A DNA stretch of 14,627 nt from Prevotella sp. UBA3288 (GTDB lineage: Bacteria; Bacteroidota; Bacteroidia; Bacteroidales; Bacteroidaceae). Positions within the stretch are counted from its first letter, which is position 1. Each line of letters begins with the position of its first letter. Under the pieces are notes generated by a model. The model worked only from the letters and a program-made list of their open reading frames with translations. It was not told the DNA's origin and made no database searches. Below, piece by piece: positions 1-7,190 of the stretch. The stretch spans positions 56,042 to 70,668 of the forward strand of contig DETM01000007.1 of assembly GCA_002361655.1 (NCBI GenBank), given 5' to 3'. The translations under genes were made by a program, and so were the position numbers.

Positions 1-382
1 AGTTGGGGTTGGCAATGATGCCGCGGGGACGCGTCAGGGCATCTTCAGCATTGCACTCGGGCACCACCAGGGGTACATCGTCGTCCATACGGAAAGCGCT
101 CGAGTTGTCGATCATCACACAGCCATACTTGGTGATAGTCTCGGCAAACTCCTTCGACGTGCCGGCACCGGCAGAGGTGAAGGCAATGTCGATGTCCTTG
201 AAGTCGTCGTTATGCTGCAGCAGTTTCACGGTGAGCGGCTTGCCACGGAAGGTGTAGGTAGTGCCGGCGCTGCGCTCTGAGCCGAACAGCACCAGTTCAT
301 CCATCGGGAAATTTCTCTCGTCGAGCAGTCTCAGGAACTCCTGACCAACGGCGCCGCTCGCGCCCACAATTGCTACTTTCAT
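1..382 (-). CDS. asd: Aspartate-semialdehyde dehydrogenase, N-terminal part (runs off the window)
   Basis: Read on the minus strand from the ATG at 382-380, this open frame begins [20 protein letters not shown] and stays open to the window edge (127 complete codons). Residues 7-13 form the GASGAVG nucleotide-binding loop of the NADP-binding Rossmann fold. The later stretches [31 protein letters not shown] and the final IIANPN are hallmark Asd sequences. In the family the catalytic cysteine directly follows ANPN, so the window stops just before the active-site residue. Asd reduces aspartyl-4-phosphate to aspartate-4-semialdehyde in the cytoplasm, the branch point to lysine/diaminopimelate, threonine and methionine. 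A -7 promoter box lies about 37 nt upstream of the start. Assignment rests on the N-terminal domain only but is unambiguous. Confidence 0.95.
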   Translation of the reverse strand, partial: MKVAIVGASGAVGQEFLRLLDERNFPMDELVLFGSERSAGTTYTFRGKPLTVKLLQHNDDFKDIDIAFTSAGAGTSKEFAETITKYGCVMIDNSSAFRMDDDVPLVVPECNAEDALTRPRGIIANPN

Positions 383-418
383 AAGTCTTTTCTTTTCCGT
401 TTATACTATTTTGGGCTG

Positions 419-426
419 CAAAGGTA
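419..426 (-). promoter_or_regulatory. Bacteroidetes-type -7 box for asd
   Basis: On the minus strand these bases read TACCTTTG followed by CAGC, a full match to the TAnnTTTG consensus of the primary Bacteroidetes sigma factor. It lies 36 nt upstream of the asd start. No convincing TTTG at the usual 19-21 nt spacing is present; a T-run ending in TTG at 457-451 is slightly too far away (24 nt). Confidence 0.7.
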
Positions 427-530
427 CTAAATAATTTAAAGGTAGAAAAGCAAAAAAGTAAAAAAGTAAGGCCAAGCCCCCATTTTTTTGACTTAACCTC
501 ACTGTTGTCGTTTGCAACCAATTTGCTCTA

Positions 531-596
531 AGCAAAATTACGATTTGCCCATAGCATAATTACGATTTGCCCATAGCAAAATTACGTTTTGCTCAT
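531..596. repeat. 22-bp tandem repeat, three copies, each with an internal inverted repeat
   Basis: Three consecutive 22-bp units occupy 531-552, 553-574 and 575-596. Units 1 and 2 differ at one base and unit 3 differs from unit 1 at two. Each unit contains GCAAA (GCATA in unit 2), the spacer ATTACGA or ATTACGT, then TTTGC, so it is an imperfect palindrome. A decayed partial copy (TTTGCTCTA, 522-530) precedes the array. It sits between asd and the C10 gene, outside any confident gene. Function is unknown; possibilities are a protein-binding array or slippage-generated repeat. Confidence 0.85.
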
Positions 597-612
597 AGAA
601 AGGAGAATGATT

Positions 613-744
613 ATGCATGTCATCTCCCTAATTGTTCTGATGCTGCAGATAGGTATTTTTCTGTTATCTTCCAACTTTTTTGCAGATTTTTTGCTCTGGA
701 GTGTTATTATTCCAATTTATTATCGTATCTTTGCCCCTGACTAA
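613..744 (+). CDS. Possible 43-residue hydrophobic micro-protein
   Basis: A short frame starting MHVISLIVLMLQIGIFLLSS and ending IYYRIFAPD stays open for 43 codons. An AGGAG sequence at 601-605 sits 7 nt before the ATG at 613, good Shine-Dalgarno spacing and unusual for this genome; an in-frame ATG at 607 is too close to it. Nearly the whole product is hydrophobic and could form one or two membrane segments. It lies between the 22-bp repeats and the promoter of the C10 gene, whose -7 box (726-733) falls inside its last codons. I do not recognise a family. The DNA is T-rich, which by itself yields Phe/Leu/Ile codons, so this may be chance. Confidence 0.25.
   Translation: MHVISLIVLMLQIGIFLLSSNFFADFLLWSVIIPIYYRIFAPD
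726..733 (+). promoter_or_regulatory. -7 box of the C10 protease gene
   Basis: TATCTTTG matches the Bacteroidetes -7 consensus exactly. A transcript starting around 737 would have a leader of about 190 nt before the ATG at 930. A clear -33 TTTG at the standard distance is not visible; the closest T-rich TTTTTTG (687-693) is about 32 nt away. Confidence 0.6.
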
Positions 745-840
745 GCCAACCGCGTGCGGCTGGGTGAGTCAATATATTTATCCTTGCACAAGGCAATGCA
801 ATAGCCCTCACGTGGGATAAGCGAAGTAGAGCACCCACGT
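738..840 (+). promoter_or_regulatory. Structured 5' leader of the C10 protease gene
   Basis: Downstream of the promoter two hairpins can be drawn. In the first, TGACT (738-742) pairs with AGTCA (767-771) and AGCC pairs with GGCT inside it. In the second, ACGTGGG (810-816) pairs with CCCACGT (834-840) around a 17-nt loop. In addition GCCCC (733-737) is complementary to GGGGC (875-879) farther down, although its first bases may precede the transcript start. The leader is far longer than the other leaders in this window and has no open frame of note. A regulatory role is possible; I do not recognise a known riboswitch class. Confidence 0.4.
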
Positions 841-929
841 CTTTACGTATAAATATTACTAACCACTGAATCTGGGGGCTATAGGCATAAATTAGTTGTG
901 ACTATTATACAATAAATACAGAGATAATC

Positions 930-3900
930 ATGAAGAGACTGACCTTACTACTGACAGGAATTATAATCTGTTTAATGGCAAACGGCCGGGAAGTAACAGA
1001 ACAGCAAGCACTGGAGAAGGCACAACGATTCTTGCAAGGAAAGCAACTGATGCAAAAGTCCAAGGCGCGCAGTATTCGCAGAGTTGCCCAAATATCGCAA
1101 AGCCATGCTTACTATGTTTTCAACGTAGAGGAAGATGGCGGCTTTGTTATCGTGTCGGCTGATGATCGTACGGAGGAAATCTTAGGATATTCAGACACTG
1201 GGACCTTCGACACCAGTAATATGCCCGACAATGTAAAGTCGTGGCTTGGCTACTACGAGCAGGTCATACGTTCTTTGGGCGACCTGCAGATACAGACGAC
1301 TCCCAGAAGCGCTCAACATGCCGATATTGCCCCGTTAGTGAAAACAACTTGGGGACAGGGACATCCTTATAACAGCATATGTCCACAAAAATGCGTTACA
1401 GGCTGTGTTGCAACAGCTATGGCTCAGGTTATTAATTATCACCAATGGCCAATATCTACCACAACAAAGGCAATTCCGGAATACAGTTTTGTCGATGAAT
1501 TGCCTGTTACCAAATTTGATTGGGAGAACATGAATAATGCCGAAGTCGCCAAATTGATGTTGTATTGTGGCGCTTCAGTACAGATGAATTATGGTTTTTT
1601 TGCCTCCGGTGCTTCTAGTTATAGTCCAGCCATTGCGCTGCCCCAATATTTTGGATACGATTCAGGCATCCGTTTTGTCGCACGTTCAGATTTCGGAGTC
1701 GATGAATGGGAAAATATGATATATGAAGAATTGGCGGCCAGGCGACCTGTCATTTATTGTGGTAATTCTACAGATGCAGGACATGCTTTTGTGTGTGATG
1801 GTTATCGTGACGGTCTTTATCATATCAATTGGGGCTGGGATGGCTCATTTAATGGTTTCTTCAGCCTGTCTATTCTGAATCCTTATGGTAGTGGAACTGG
1901 TGGTAGTTCTACAGCAGATGGATATTCCATCAGTCAATCTGCCATCATTGGCATACAAAAGCCTGTCGGACAAACATCTCAAGGCAAAAAAGTCTTGATA
2001 CAAATGGGGCTGAGTGTCACAGAAGGAAACGACTTTCTTTGGAATCTCTTGAATATCAACACCGAGTCGTTCAAGGGTGATGTAGGCGTAGCACTATTCA
2101 GCGATTCTGGAACAAGTTCCATTCTGAAAAGTCAGTCAACAGATATAGAGTCAAACGGTTGGTATCTGACACATATCAACGTCAATGATATGAAAGACGT
2201 TGCAAATGGCACTTATACATTAAAGCCAGTATACCGTCCTCAGGGCTCTGAAGATTGGATTCTTTGTGATGGCACGGCCAGAGAATATGTCGAAATAACA
2301 TCAAACAATGGCTCTGTAACATATAGAACGCATCCACTCGTAGACATCAAAGTCAATTCTTTGACGTTCACAGCCGGTAAGATCCCCTATGTCATGCAGG
2401 ATGTTTTGGCCAATGTTACCAACAATAGCACAGATGAGTATAACGGAGTACTGACTATGTACGTAAACAACAGGCTCGTATCAGCCACCGGAGCCTTTGT
2501 CAGAGCAGGAGAGAGTACCGATGTCGTATTCCGCTACAGTCCTATAAAGGGAAACCTTGCTGTAAGGATTGAACGCGGAGACACAAGGGAAATACTCTAT
2601 GAAGAGACGATAACGATTGGCGATGGGGTCATGGAAGATCCTTTTGTCAATCTGAACGACCATCAGATGATATTTGGGCACTACACGACGGATGACTATA
2701 ACAGTGCTGTTGAACCAAGAAATTGTATTTTTAACGATAATGGTGTTGTTATAACTGGCACAGCCCTATTTGCGACTGCTTATTCAGAAGAAAAGATGAA
2801 GCAGGTTAAAGGAAACAGGCTTACCCATATCCGTTTTGCCCTCTCAGATCGTTATTCCGATGAAAGTACTATATGCAATTTCAAAGTATGGATTGGCACT
2901 TCGCTGGACGAACATGATGTACTGGAAATGGATGTGCCATCAGTCCAAAGAGGATGGAACGTCGTAAAACTGAATACACCAATTATTTTAAATGGCAGCA
3001 GGCTTTATATGGGTATACAGTACGATGATACTAAGTTAGGAAATGGATATGTTATTGCGTCCTGTCTTAATGGTGATGAATTCTGTAAGAAAGGTGCATG
3101 CTTGGTAAAAATCAAAGAATCCATAACGTGGGAAGATGTCACAGATTTGAATTGGGGCGGTCTGCTGGCCTTCCAATGCCTGTTGGAAGGAGACAATTTC
3201 CATGACTACGATGTTGAATTATGTCCTCTCCGTACTGTAATCAGTTACAGCAAGGATCAACCTATGCCAAACAATGTCAGTAAGTACATAAAGCAGGGCA
3301 CTGCAGTCGATGATGCTCTGTCTTTTAAGGTTCTGAATGTTGGCAGAAAAGACAGTCCGCAATGCACGATAGAATGGAAGATAGATGACGGTGAGGTCAT
3401 CGGCAGTTTGGAATGCTCGGCAAAAATGAACGATAATGAACAAACGATTTATTATCATTTGCCAGCAAGTCTTCCTGTCGGAAGACATATCGTTAAAGTA
3501 TATGTCAGTACGGTGAATGGTAATACTCCATCAAATCCTGCGGGCGACACTTTGCGTATAACATATAAAGTGTGGTCGCAAGATATCGGCAGACAAAAGA
3601 CCCTGATAGAACTGCCGGTAAATTTCACTGATTCTAACGTTCCTGAAACGATGACGGCTATCCGGAATGTAATGAAAGACAGGGATGACCTGTCACTGGT
3701 TACCAGCCCTCACACGGATGAAGCAACGTTGATGGGAGCCTACGAATGGACAAAAAGACTACTGCAATACGATAGAGACGCCCATCCCGGTGCAGCAGAT
3801 ATCAGGTCGCACTGTGACAAATTGCCGATTGAAGAAGAGTTGAAACTCGTTGTCAGCCGGCCCGCTTTTGCCACAGTGAATATCTCTGCTCAAGTGAACG

Positions 3901-5453
3901 AACAGAAAGAATTGGAGATTCGTGTTGATGGACAGCGAAATGATGAATACCTAAAACTAATAGGGGATGCCTATTTGACAATTTGGATAGTTGAAGATTC
4001 CGTCGAGATGCGACAGACCATCGGCTATGACTTGAACAATATGCCTCTCTATGACCATCACTTCAAGTTTGACGGCATTCTCAGACAAATTGTAACGGGA
4101 GTGTGGGGCGACTATGTGAGGTGGAAAGGCAATGAATACGAGATGACCTATACCATCATCCCAATGGCAGAATGGAATCTTAAGAACGCAAGAATCGTAG
4201 CTTTCCTAAGCGGTAAGTACGACTATTCAGATGCTTCAGATGCCGATGTATTGAACGGCAATGATTTCCAATTAAGGAATATTGACTTGACGGGACTGCA
4301 GACCCAGGATGACAGACTAAAATTCGTTGCTACGGGCAATGGGACAGCAAAAGTCATGATGCGCGACAGTTCTATTGGAGGCGATATTGTTCTACCTTCA
4401 TCGGTAGAAATCAATGGAGAGTCCTGTCGTGTAACGGACATCGGTTTTCAGGGTTTCTGTAACAGCAACATCCGACAAGTCCAATTACCAAACAGCATTG
4501 AAACCATCGACACTTGGGCGTTCAACCAGTCCAGGTTGGAATCTATTAATATCCCAGCGTCCGTTCAATATATTGCCGATGGGGCATTTGGTCAGTGCCA
4601 ACAACTAAAGTCTATTACAATGGACGGTGACAACCCCAATTATAAGGTTGTGGATAATGCATTGATTGGAATACATAAAGGTACACGGAAAGGTAATTTG
4701 CTAATTGCATATCCTATAGCCAACGGGGTAACGGATTACACAATACCAGATGGAATTGAACAAATAAATGACGCCTTTACCTGGTGTCCGACGTTGCAAA
4801 AAGTCACTATCCCTGAAGGTGTGGCGTTTGTCTACAATTCGTTTGATTATTGTTTCAACTTGAAAGAAATCAACCTGCCATCAACTATTGAGGATTTTAG
4901 CGGCTTGTGCTATACGCAAATCGAGCATTTCGAAGTTCCTGCGGCACTTACTTATTTGGGTAATTTCACTTTTGGCGAATGTCATCAGCTGAAACGTGTG
5001 TCGCTGGAGAAAAGCCAGATCAATCGATTGGAAAATTGGACATTTGGAGGCTGTACGGCCCTGGAAGAGCTGTTGCTTCCTGCAACACTGACGTGGATTG
5101 ATGCTGATGCCCTCTTTAAATCCTGCAATGCCTTGCAGAAAATCTACGTTTACAACCCCGAACCTGCAGAAGTGACTCAGGACTTCGATGATGTGGTCTA
5201 CAGCAATGCTACGCTCTATGTGCCCACCGGGGCGTTGAAAAAATACAGCAGTGCACCGCATTGGCAAAATTTCTTTAAGATTGAGGAGTTCGACGCTCTG
5301 ATTGATGCAATACAAGATGTTACGGAGAAGATCTCTACAGAAACCAATGTATACGATCTACAAGGGAGAAGGTTTAGTAACAAAACTACTTCTCGTCAAA
5401 ACCTGCCGAAGGGCATCTACATCATTGGAGGTCGTAAAAAAGTCATCAAGTGA
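930..5453 (+). CDS. Secreted C10-family cysteine protease with Omp28-like region and BspA-type leucine-rich repeats
   Basis: A 1507-residue secreted protein. Residues 1-19 form a signal peptide (MKRLTLLLTG...CLMANG). Residues about 20-115 resemble the Spi/streptopain propeptide (ALEKAQRFL, GGFVIVSADDR, ILGYSDTGTF). The peptidase C10 domain follows at about 130-345: catalytic Cys159 in GCVATAMAQ, catalytic His285 in DAGHAFVCDGY, and the NWGWDG loop at 300-305. Beta-rich Ig-like sequence runs to about 880. About 885-1120 resembles the Omp28 family (LTIWIVEDSVEMRQ, VWGDYV, PMAEWNLKNARIVAFL) but lacks the family's thioredoxin-like cysteine motif. About 1127-1455 holds BspA-type (LRR_5) repeats such as LPNSIETIDTWAF and IPASVQYIADGAFGQC, closed by LYVPTGALKKY. 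The C-terminus (VYDLQGRRF...LPKGIYIIGGRKKVIK) resembles sorting-type tails of Prevotella surface proteins. Characterised relatives (streptopain, interpain A) cut host proteins outside the cell; a surface protease with an adhesion module is inferred. The gene is visibly richer in A+T than the lolD region. Confidence 0.88.
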   Translation: MKRLTLLLTGIIICLMANGREVTEQQALEKAQRFLQGKQLMQKSKARSIRRVAQISQSHAYYVFNVEEDGGFVIVSADDRTEEILGYSDTGTFDTSNMPDNVKSWLGYYEQVIRSLGDLQIQTTPRSAQHADIAPLVKTTWGQGHPYNSICPQKCVTGCVATAMAQVINYHQWPISTTTKAIPEYSFVDELPVTKFDWENMNNAEVAKLMLYCGASVQMNYGFFASGASSYSPAIALPQYFGYDSGIRFVARSDFGVDEWENMIYEELAARRPVIYCGNSTDAGHAFVCDGYRDGLYHINWGWDGSFNGFFSLSILNPYGSGTGGSSTADGYSISQSAIIGIQKPVGQTSQGKKVLIQMGLSVTEGNDFLWNLLNINTESFKGDVGVALFSDSGTSSILKSQSTDIESNGWYLTHINVNDMKDVANGTYTLKPVYRPQGSEDWILCDGTAREYVEITSNNGSVTYRTHPLVDIKVNSLTFTAGKIPYVMQDVLANVTNNSTDEYNGVLTMYVNNRLVSATGAFVRAGESTDVVFRYSPIKGNLAVRIERGDTREILYEETITIGDGVMEDPFVNLNDHQMIFGHYTTDDYNSAVEPRNCIFNDNGVVITGTALFATAYSEEKMKQVKGNRLTHIRFALSDRYSDESTICNFKVWIGTSLDEHDVLEMDVPSVQRGWNVVKLNTPIILNGSRLYMGIQYDDTKLGNGYVIASCLNGDEFCKKGACLVKIKESITWEDVTDLNWGGLLAFQCLLEGDNFHDYDVELCPLRTVISYSKDQPMPNNVSKYIKQGTAVDDALSFKVLNVGRKDSPQCTIEWKIDDGEVIGSLECSAKMNDNEQTIYYHLPASLPVGRHIVKVYVSTVNGNTPSNPAGDTLRITYKVWSQDIGRQKTLIELPVNFTDSNVPETMTAIRNVMKDRDDLSLVTSPHTDEATLMGAYEWTKRLLQYDRDAHPGAADIRSHCDKLPIEEELKLVVSRPAFATVNISAQVNEQKELEIRVDGQRNDEYLKLIGDAYLTIWIVEDSVEMRQTIGYDLNNMPLYDHHFKFDGILRQIVTGVWGDYVRWKGNEYEMTYTIIPMAEWNLKNARIVAFLSGKYDYSDASDADVLNGNDFQLRNIDLTGLQTQDDRLKFVATGNGTAKVMMRDSSIGGDIVLPSSVEINGESCRVTDIGFQGFCNSNIRQVQLPNSIETIDTWAFNQSRLESINIPASVQYIADGAFGQCQQLKSITMDGDNPNYKVVDNALIGIHKGTRKGNLLIAYPIANGVTDYTIPDGIEQINDAFTWCPTLQKVTIPEGVAFVYNSFDYCFNLKEINLPSTIEDFSGLCYTQIEHFEVPAALTYLGNFTFGECHQLKRVSLEKSQINRLENWTFGGCTALEELLLPATLTWIDADALFKSCNALQKIYVYNPEPAEVTQDFDDVVYSNATLYVPTGALKKYSSAPHWQNFFKIEEFDALIDAIQDVTEKISTETNVYDLQGRRFSNKTTSRQNLPKGIYIIGGRKKVIK

Positions 5454-5462
5454 ATTATAGGT

Positions 5463-5543
5463 AATCAGGGGGACATCCAATCAGGGGGACTTCAATACTT
5501 GATTGAATTCGTGGAATTTCAATCAAATCTGTCCCTCTGATTG
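5463..5543. repeat. Nested inverted repeat with a duplicated arm, possible terminator
   Basis: The 12-mer AATCAGGGGGAC occurs twice (5463-5474 and 5479-5490). The second copy, extended to 5478, is complementary to GTCCCTCTGATTG at 5531-5543 (13 positions, one G-T). Inside it, TTGATTGAA (5499-5507) and TTCAATCAA (5518-5526) form a perfect 9-bp inner stem. It begins 10 nt after the C10 stop codon, so it may terminate that transcript, but there is no downstream T-run. The extra direct copy of the left arm is unusual for a terminator and may instead mark a small repeat element. Confidence 0.6.
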
Positions 5544-5698
5544 CCACAGGCATCTGTCATGCAATCTGTTGAGTATGCATAGAAGCAGATTAGGAGCAGG
5601 CTTGAATCCTGATTGTGTCGATTCTAAAAAAACATTATAAAGTTACATAATTTCATCGAGAAGTCAAAACAGTACAAGCACCTTTTAATCTTTTTTCG

Positions 5699-5706
5699 TA
5701 ACTTTG
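5699..5706 (+). promoter_or_regulatory. -7 box of the GH43 gene
   Basis: TAACTTTG followed by CACC fits the Bacteroidetes -7 consensus. It is 26 nt upstream of the GH43 start codon, giving a short leader. No good -33 TTTG is seen at the expected spacing. Confidence 0.65.
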
Positions 5707-5732
5707 CACCATAAAGACAAAGTACAAACAAA

Positions 5733-6758
5733 ATGATTAACAAGATTCTTTTCACAATGGCGCTTGCTGCCATTTTCCAGACAGCCGACGCACAGGGACC
5801 GCGCCGGGGTTTTAAGCGTGAGGCATTCACCACCGAGACACCAATGGTCCACGACCCCGTGATGGCCAAGGACGGCGACACCTATTATATATATGCTACG
5901 GGTATGGGCATCCAGCAGATGACCTCAAAGGACCGCAAGACATGGACCGTCTTGCCGCAGCCCGTGATGACCGTCATCCCGGGTTGGACTACAGATTCTG
6001 TGCCTGGCTTCGGTAATCATGTGTGGGCCCCCGATGTCATTCAGTGGCACGGAAAGTGGTGGATGGCCTACAGCTGCTCTACCTTCGGCAGGAACGGCTC
6101 GGCCATCGGCCTGCTCAGCAGTCGCTCACTACGCTCTGGGATGTGGAAGGACGAGGGCTGCATCGTGACCTCTCGCGAGAAGCGCGACAACTGGAACGCC
6201 ATCGACCCGAACTTCGTCATCGACGACAACGACCAGCCGTGGCTTGTCTGGGGCTCGTTCTGGAACGGCATCCAACTGGCTCGCCTCGACTCAACGATGC
6301 ACATGGCCAAGGGTGAAGAGCCACGCACCATCGCCCGTCGCTATGACCCGAGTTACAAACCCACGGAGCCGAATCCCACGTCGAAGTATGCCGGCACTAA
6401 CGCCATTGAGGCACCGTTCATCTTCAAGCACGGCGGCTACTACTACCTCTTCGTGTCGTGGGACTACTGCTGTCGTGGTGCCAAGAGCAACTACCGCGTG
6501 ACTGTGGGTCGCAGCAAGACGGTTGACGGGCCCTATCTCGACCGCACAGGAAAGGATATGGTCAACGGTGGAGGCACGCTCTTCCTGGAAGGCGACAAGA
6601 CGGAGTGGGAGGCTGCCGGACACTGCGCTGCCTATAACTTCGACGGCGAGGACATCTTCATCTGCCACGGCTACAGCGCCACACAGAACGGTGCTGCCAT
6701 GCTCATCCAGCGTCCCATCTCGTGGACGGCAGACGGATGGCCAGAGTTAAAACCATAA
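5733..6758 (+). CDS. Secreted glycoside hydrolase family 43, arabinanase-like
   Basis: A 341-residue enzyme with a signal peptide cleaved probably after residue 20 (FQTADA/QGP). It is a single five-bladed beta-propeller GH43 domain. The three expected acidic residues are visible: Asp41 in MVHDPVM (base), Asp158 in NAIDPNF (pKa modulator) and Glu226 in NAIEAPFI (acid). HVWAPDV, GSFWNGIQLARLD, YYYLFVSWDYCC and the metal-associated His297 in AAGHCAAYNF resemble endo-1,5-alpha-L-arabinanases. The likely role is hydrolysis of arabinan side chains of plant pectin in the periplasm or at the surface. No SusC/SusD pair or second carbohydrate enzyme is nearby, so it is an isolated gene rather than part of a visible polysaccharide utilisation locus. 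The arabinan specificity is inferred from motif resemblance; the family is firm. Confidence 0.9.
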   Translation: MINKILFTMALAAIFQTADAQGPRRGFKREAFTTETPMVHDPVMAKDGDTYYIYATGMGIQQMTSKDRKTWTVLPQPVMTVIPGWTTDSVPGFGNHVWAPDVIQWHGKWWMAYSCSTFGRNGSAIGLLSSRSLRSGMWKDEGCIVTSREKRDNWNAIDPNFVIDDNDQPWLVWGSFWNGIQLARLDSTMHMAKGEEPRTIARRYDPSYKPTEPNPTSKYAGTNAIEAPFIFKHGGYYYLFVSWDYCCRGAKSNYRVTVGRSKTVDGPYLDRTGKDMVNGGGTLFLEGDKTEWEAAGHCAAYNFDGEDIFICHGYSATQNGAAMLIQRPISWTADGWPELKP

Positions 6759-6819
6759 AAGAAATAAGATAATGAATAAGACTTTTTCCTGAAATAGGTG
6801 CGGGTTTACGAAAAAAACG

Positions 6820-6827
6820 TACCTTTG
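6820..6827 (+). promoter_or_regulatory. -7 box upstream of the truncated DUF4421 gene
   Basis: TACCTTTG followed by CTGG matches the Bacteroidetes -7 consensus. It lies 36 nt before the ATG at 6864, which also argues against any start upstream of it. Confidence 0.6.
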
Positions 6828-6863
6828 CTGGCAGAATTTTCAAAACCGAAACAATCCCAAGGG

Positions 6864-7172
6864 ATGAATATCAGAATACTGGTTTTTACATGTGTTTGTT
6901 TGCTTGGTCAGATTGTACCCGCAGGGGCGCAGTCTATATTTCATCGCGCTGACAGCATTCTGACGCAGAACTATAGTAAAGGCAATGTAGACACGGCGTA
7001 TGTCATGCGTCCTGCAACAAAGTGGACCATCACGGCGAGGATGAATGTGTCGGGAGCAAAGATTAGTGCAGAGGGAATCAACGAAGGCAGACACTTCAAG
7101 TCGGAGACTATCTTTGATAGTAATTTCGCCAAATTATTCGTATCTTTGTTCCCGCAAAGGAAGAATGAATAG
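6864..7172 (+). pseudogene. Truncated DUF4421-type protein (N-terminal relic)
   Basis: The frame encodes 102 residues. Residues 1-22 are a signal peptide (MNIRILVFTCVCLLG...PAGAQ). Residues about 25-82 (FHRADSILTQNYSKGNVDTAY, RPATKWTITARMNVSGA, EGRHFKSE) match my recollection of the N-terminus of Bacteroidales DUF4421 proteins, predicted outer-membrane proteins usually several times longer. After HFKSE the similarity ends, the sequence becomes T/A-rich intergenic-like DNA, and the frame runs through the next gene's -7 box (7141-7148) to a stop at 7170-7172. I read this as a gene whose 3' part was deleted, with the promoter region of the sulfoxide reductase joined to it. The remaining promoter and signal peptide could still give a short secreted peptide. 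The start at 6864 is chosen because the GTG at 6798 lies upstream of the promoter. Confidence 0.65.
7141..7148 (+). promoter_or_regulatory. -7 box of the methionine sulfoxide reductase gene
   Basis: TATCTTTG, a perfect -7 box, lies 42 nt before the ATG at 7191 and inside the 3' end of the DUF4421 relic. Confidence 0.65.
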
Positions 7173-7190
7173 AAACTATGATTAAGAAGA

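Noticed and set aside
297..521. 74-codon minus-strand frame across the asd promoter
   Set aside because: It overlaps the asd start in another frame and crosses the asd -7 box; asd motifs are decisive.
531..596. CRISPR array
   Set aside because: The units are contiguous without unique spacers, only three in number, and no cas genes are near.
5463..5543. Terminal inverted repeats of an intact insertion sequence
   Set aside because: There is no transposase frame between the arms, which are only 40 nt apart, and no clear target duplication.
6798..6863. GTG start giving a longer form of the DUF4421 relic
   Set aside because: The -7 box at 6820-6827 lies downstream of it, and the ATG at 6864 begins directly with a signal peptide.
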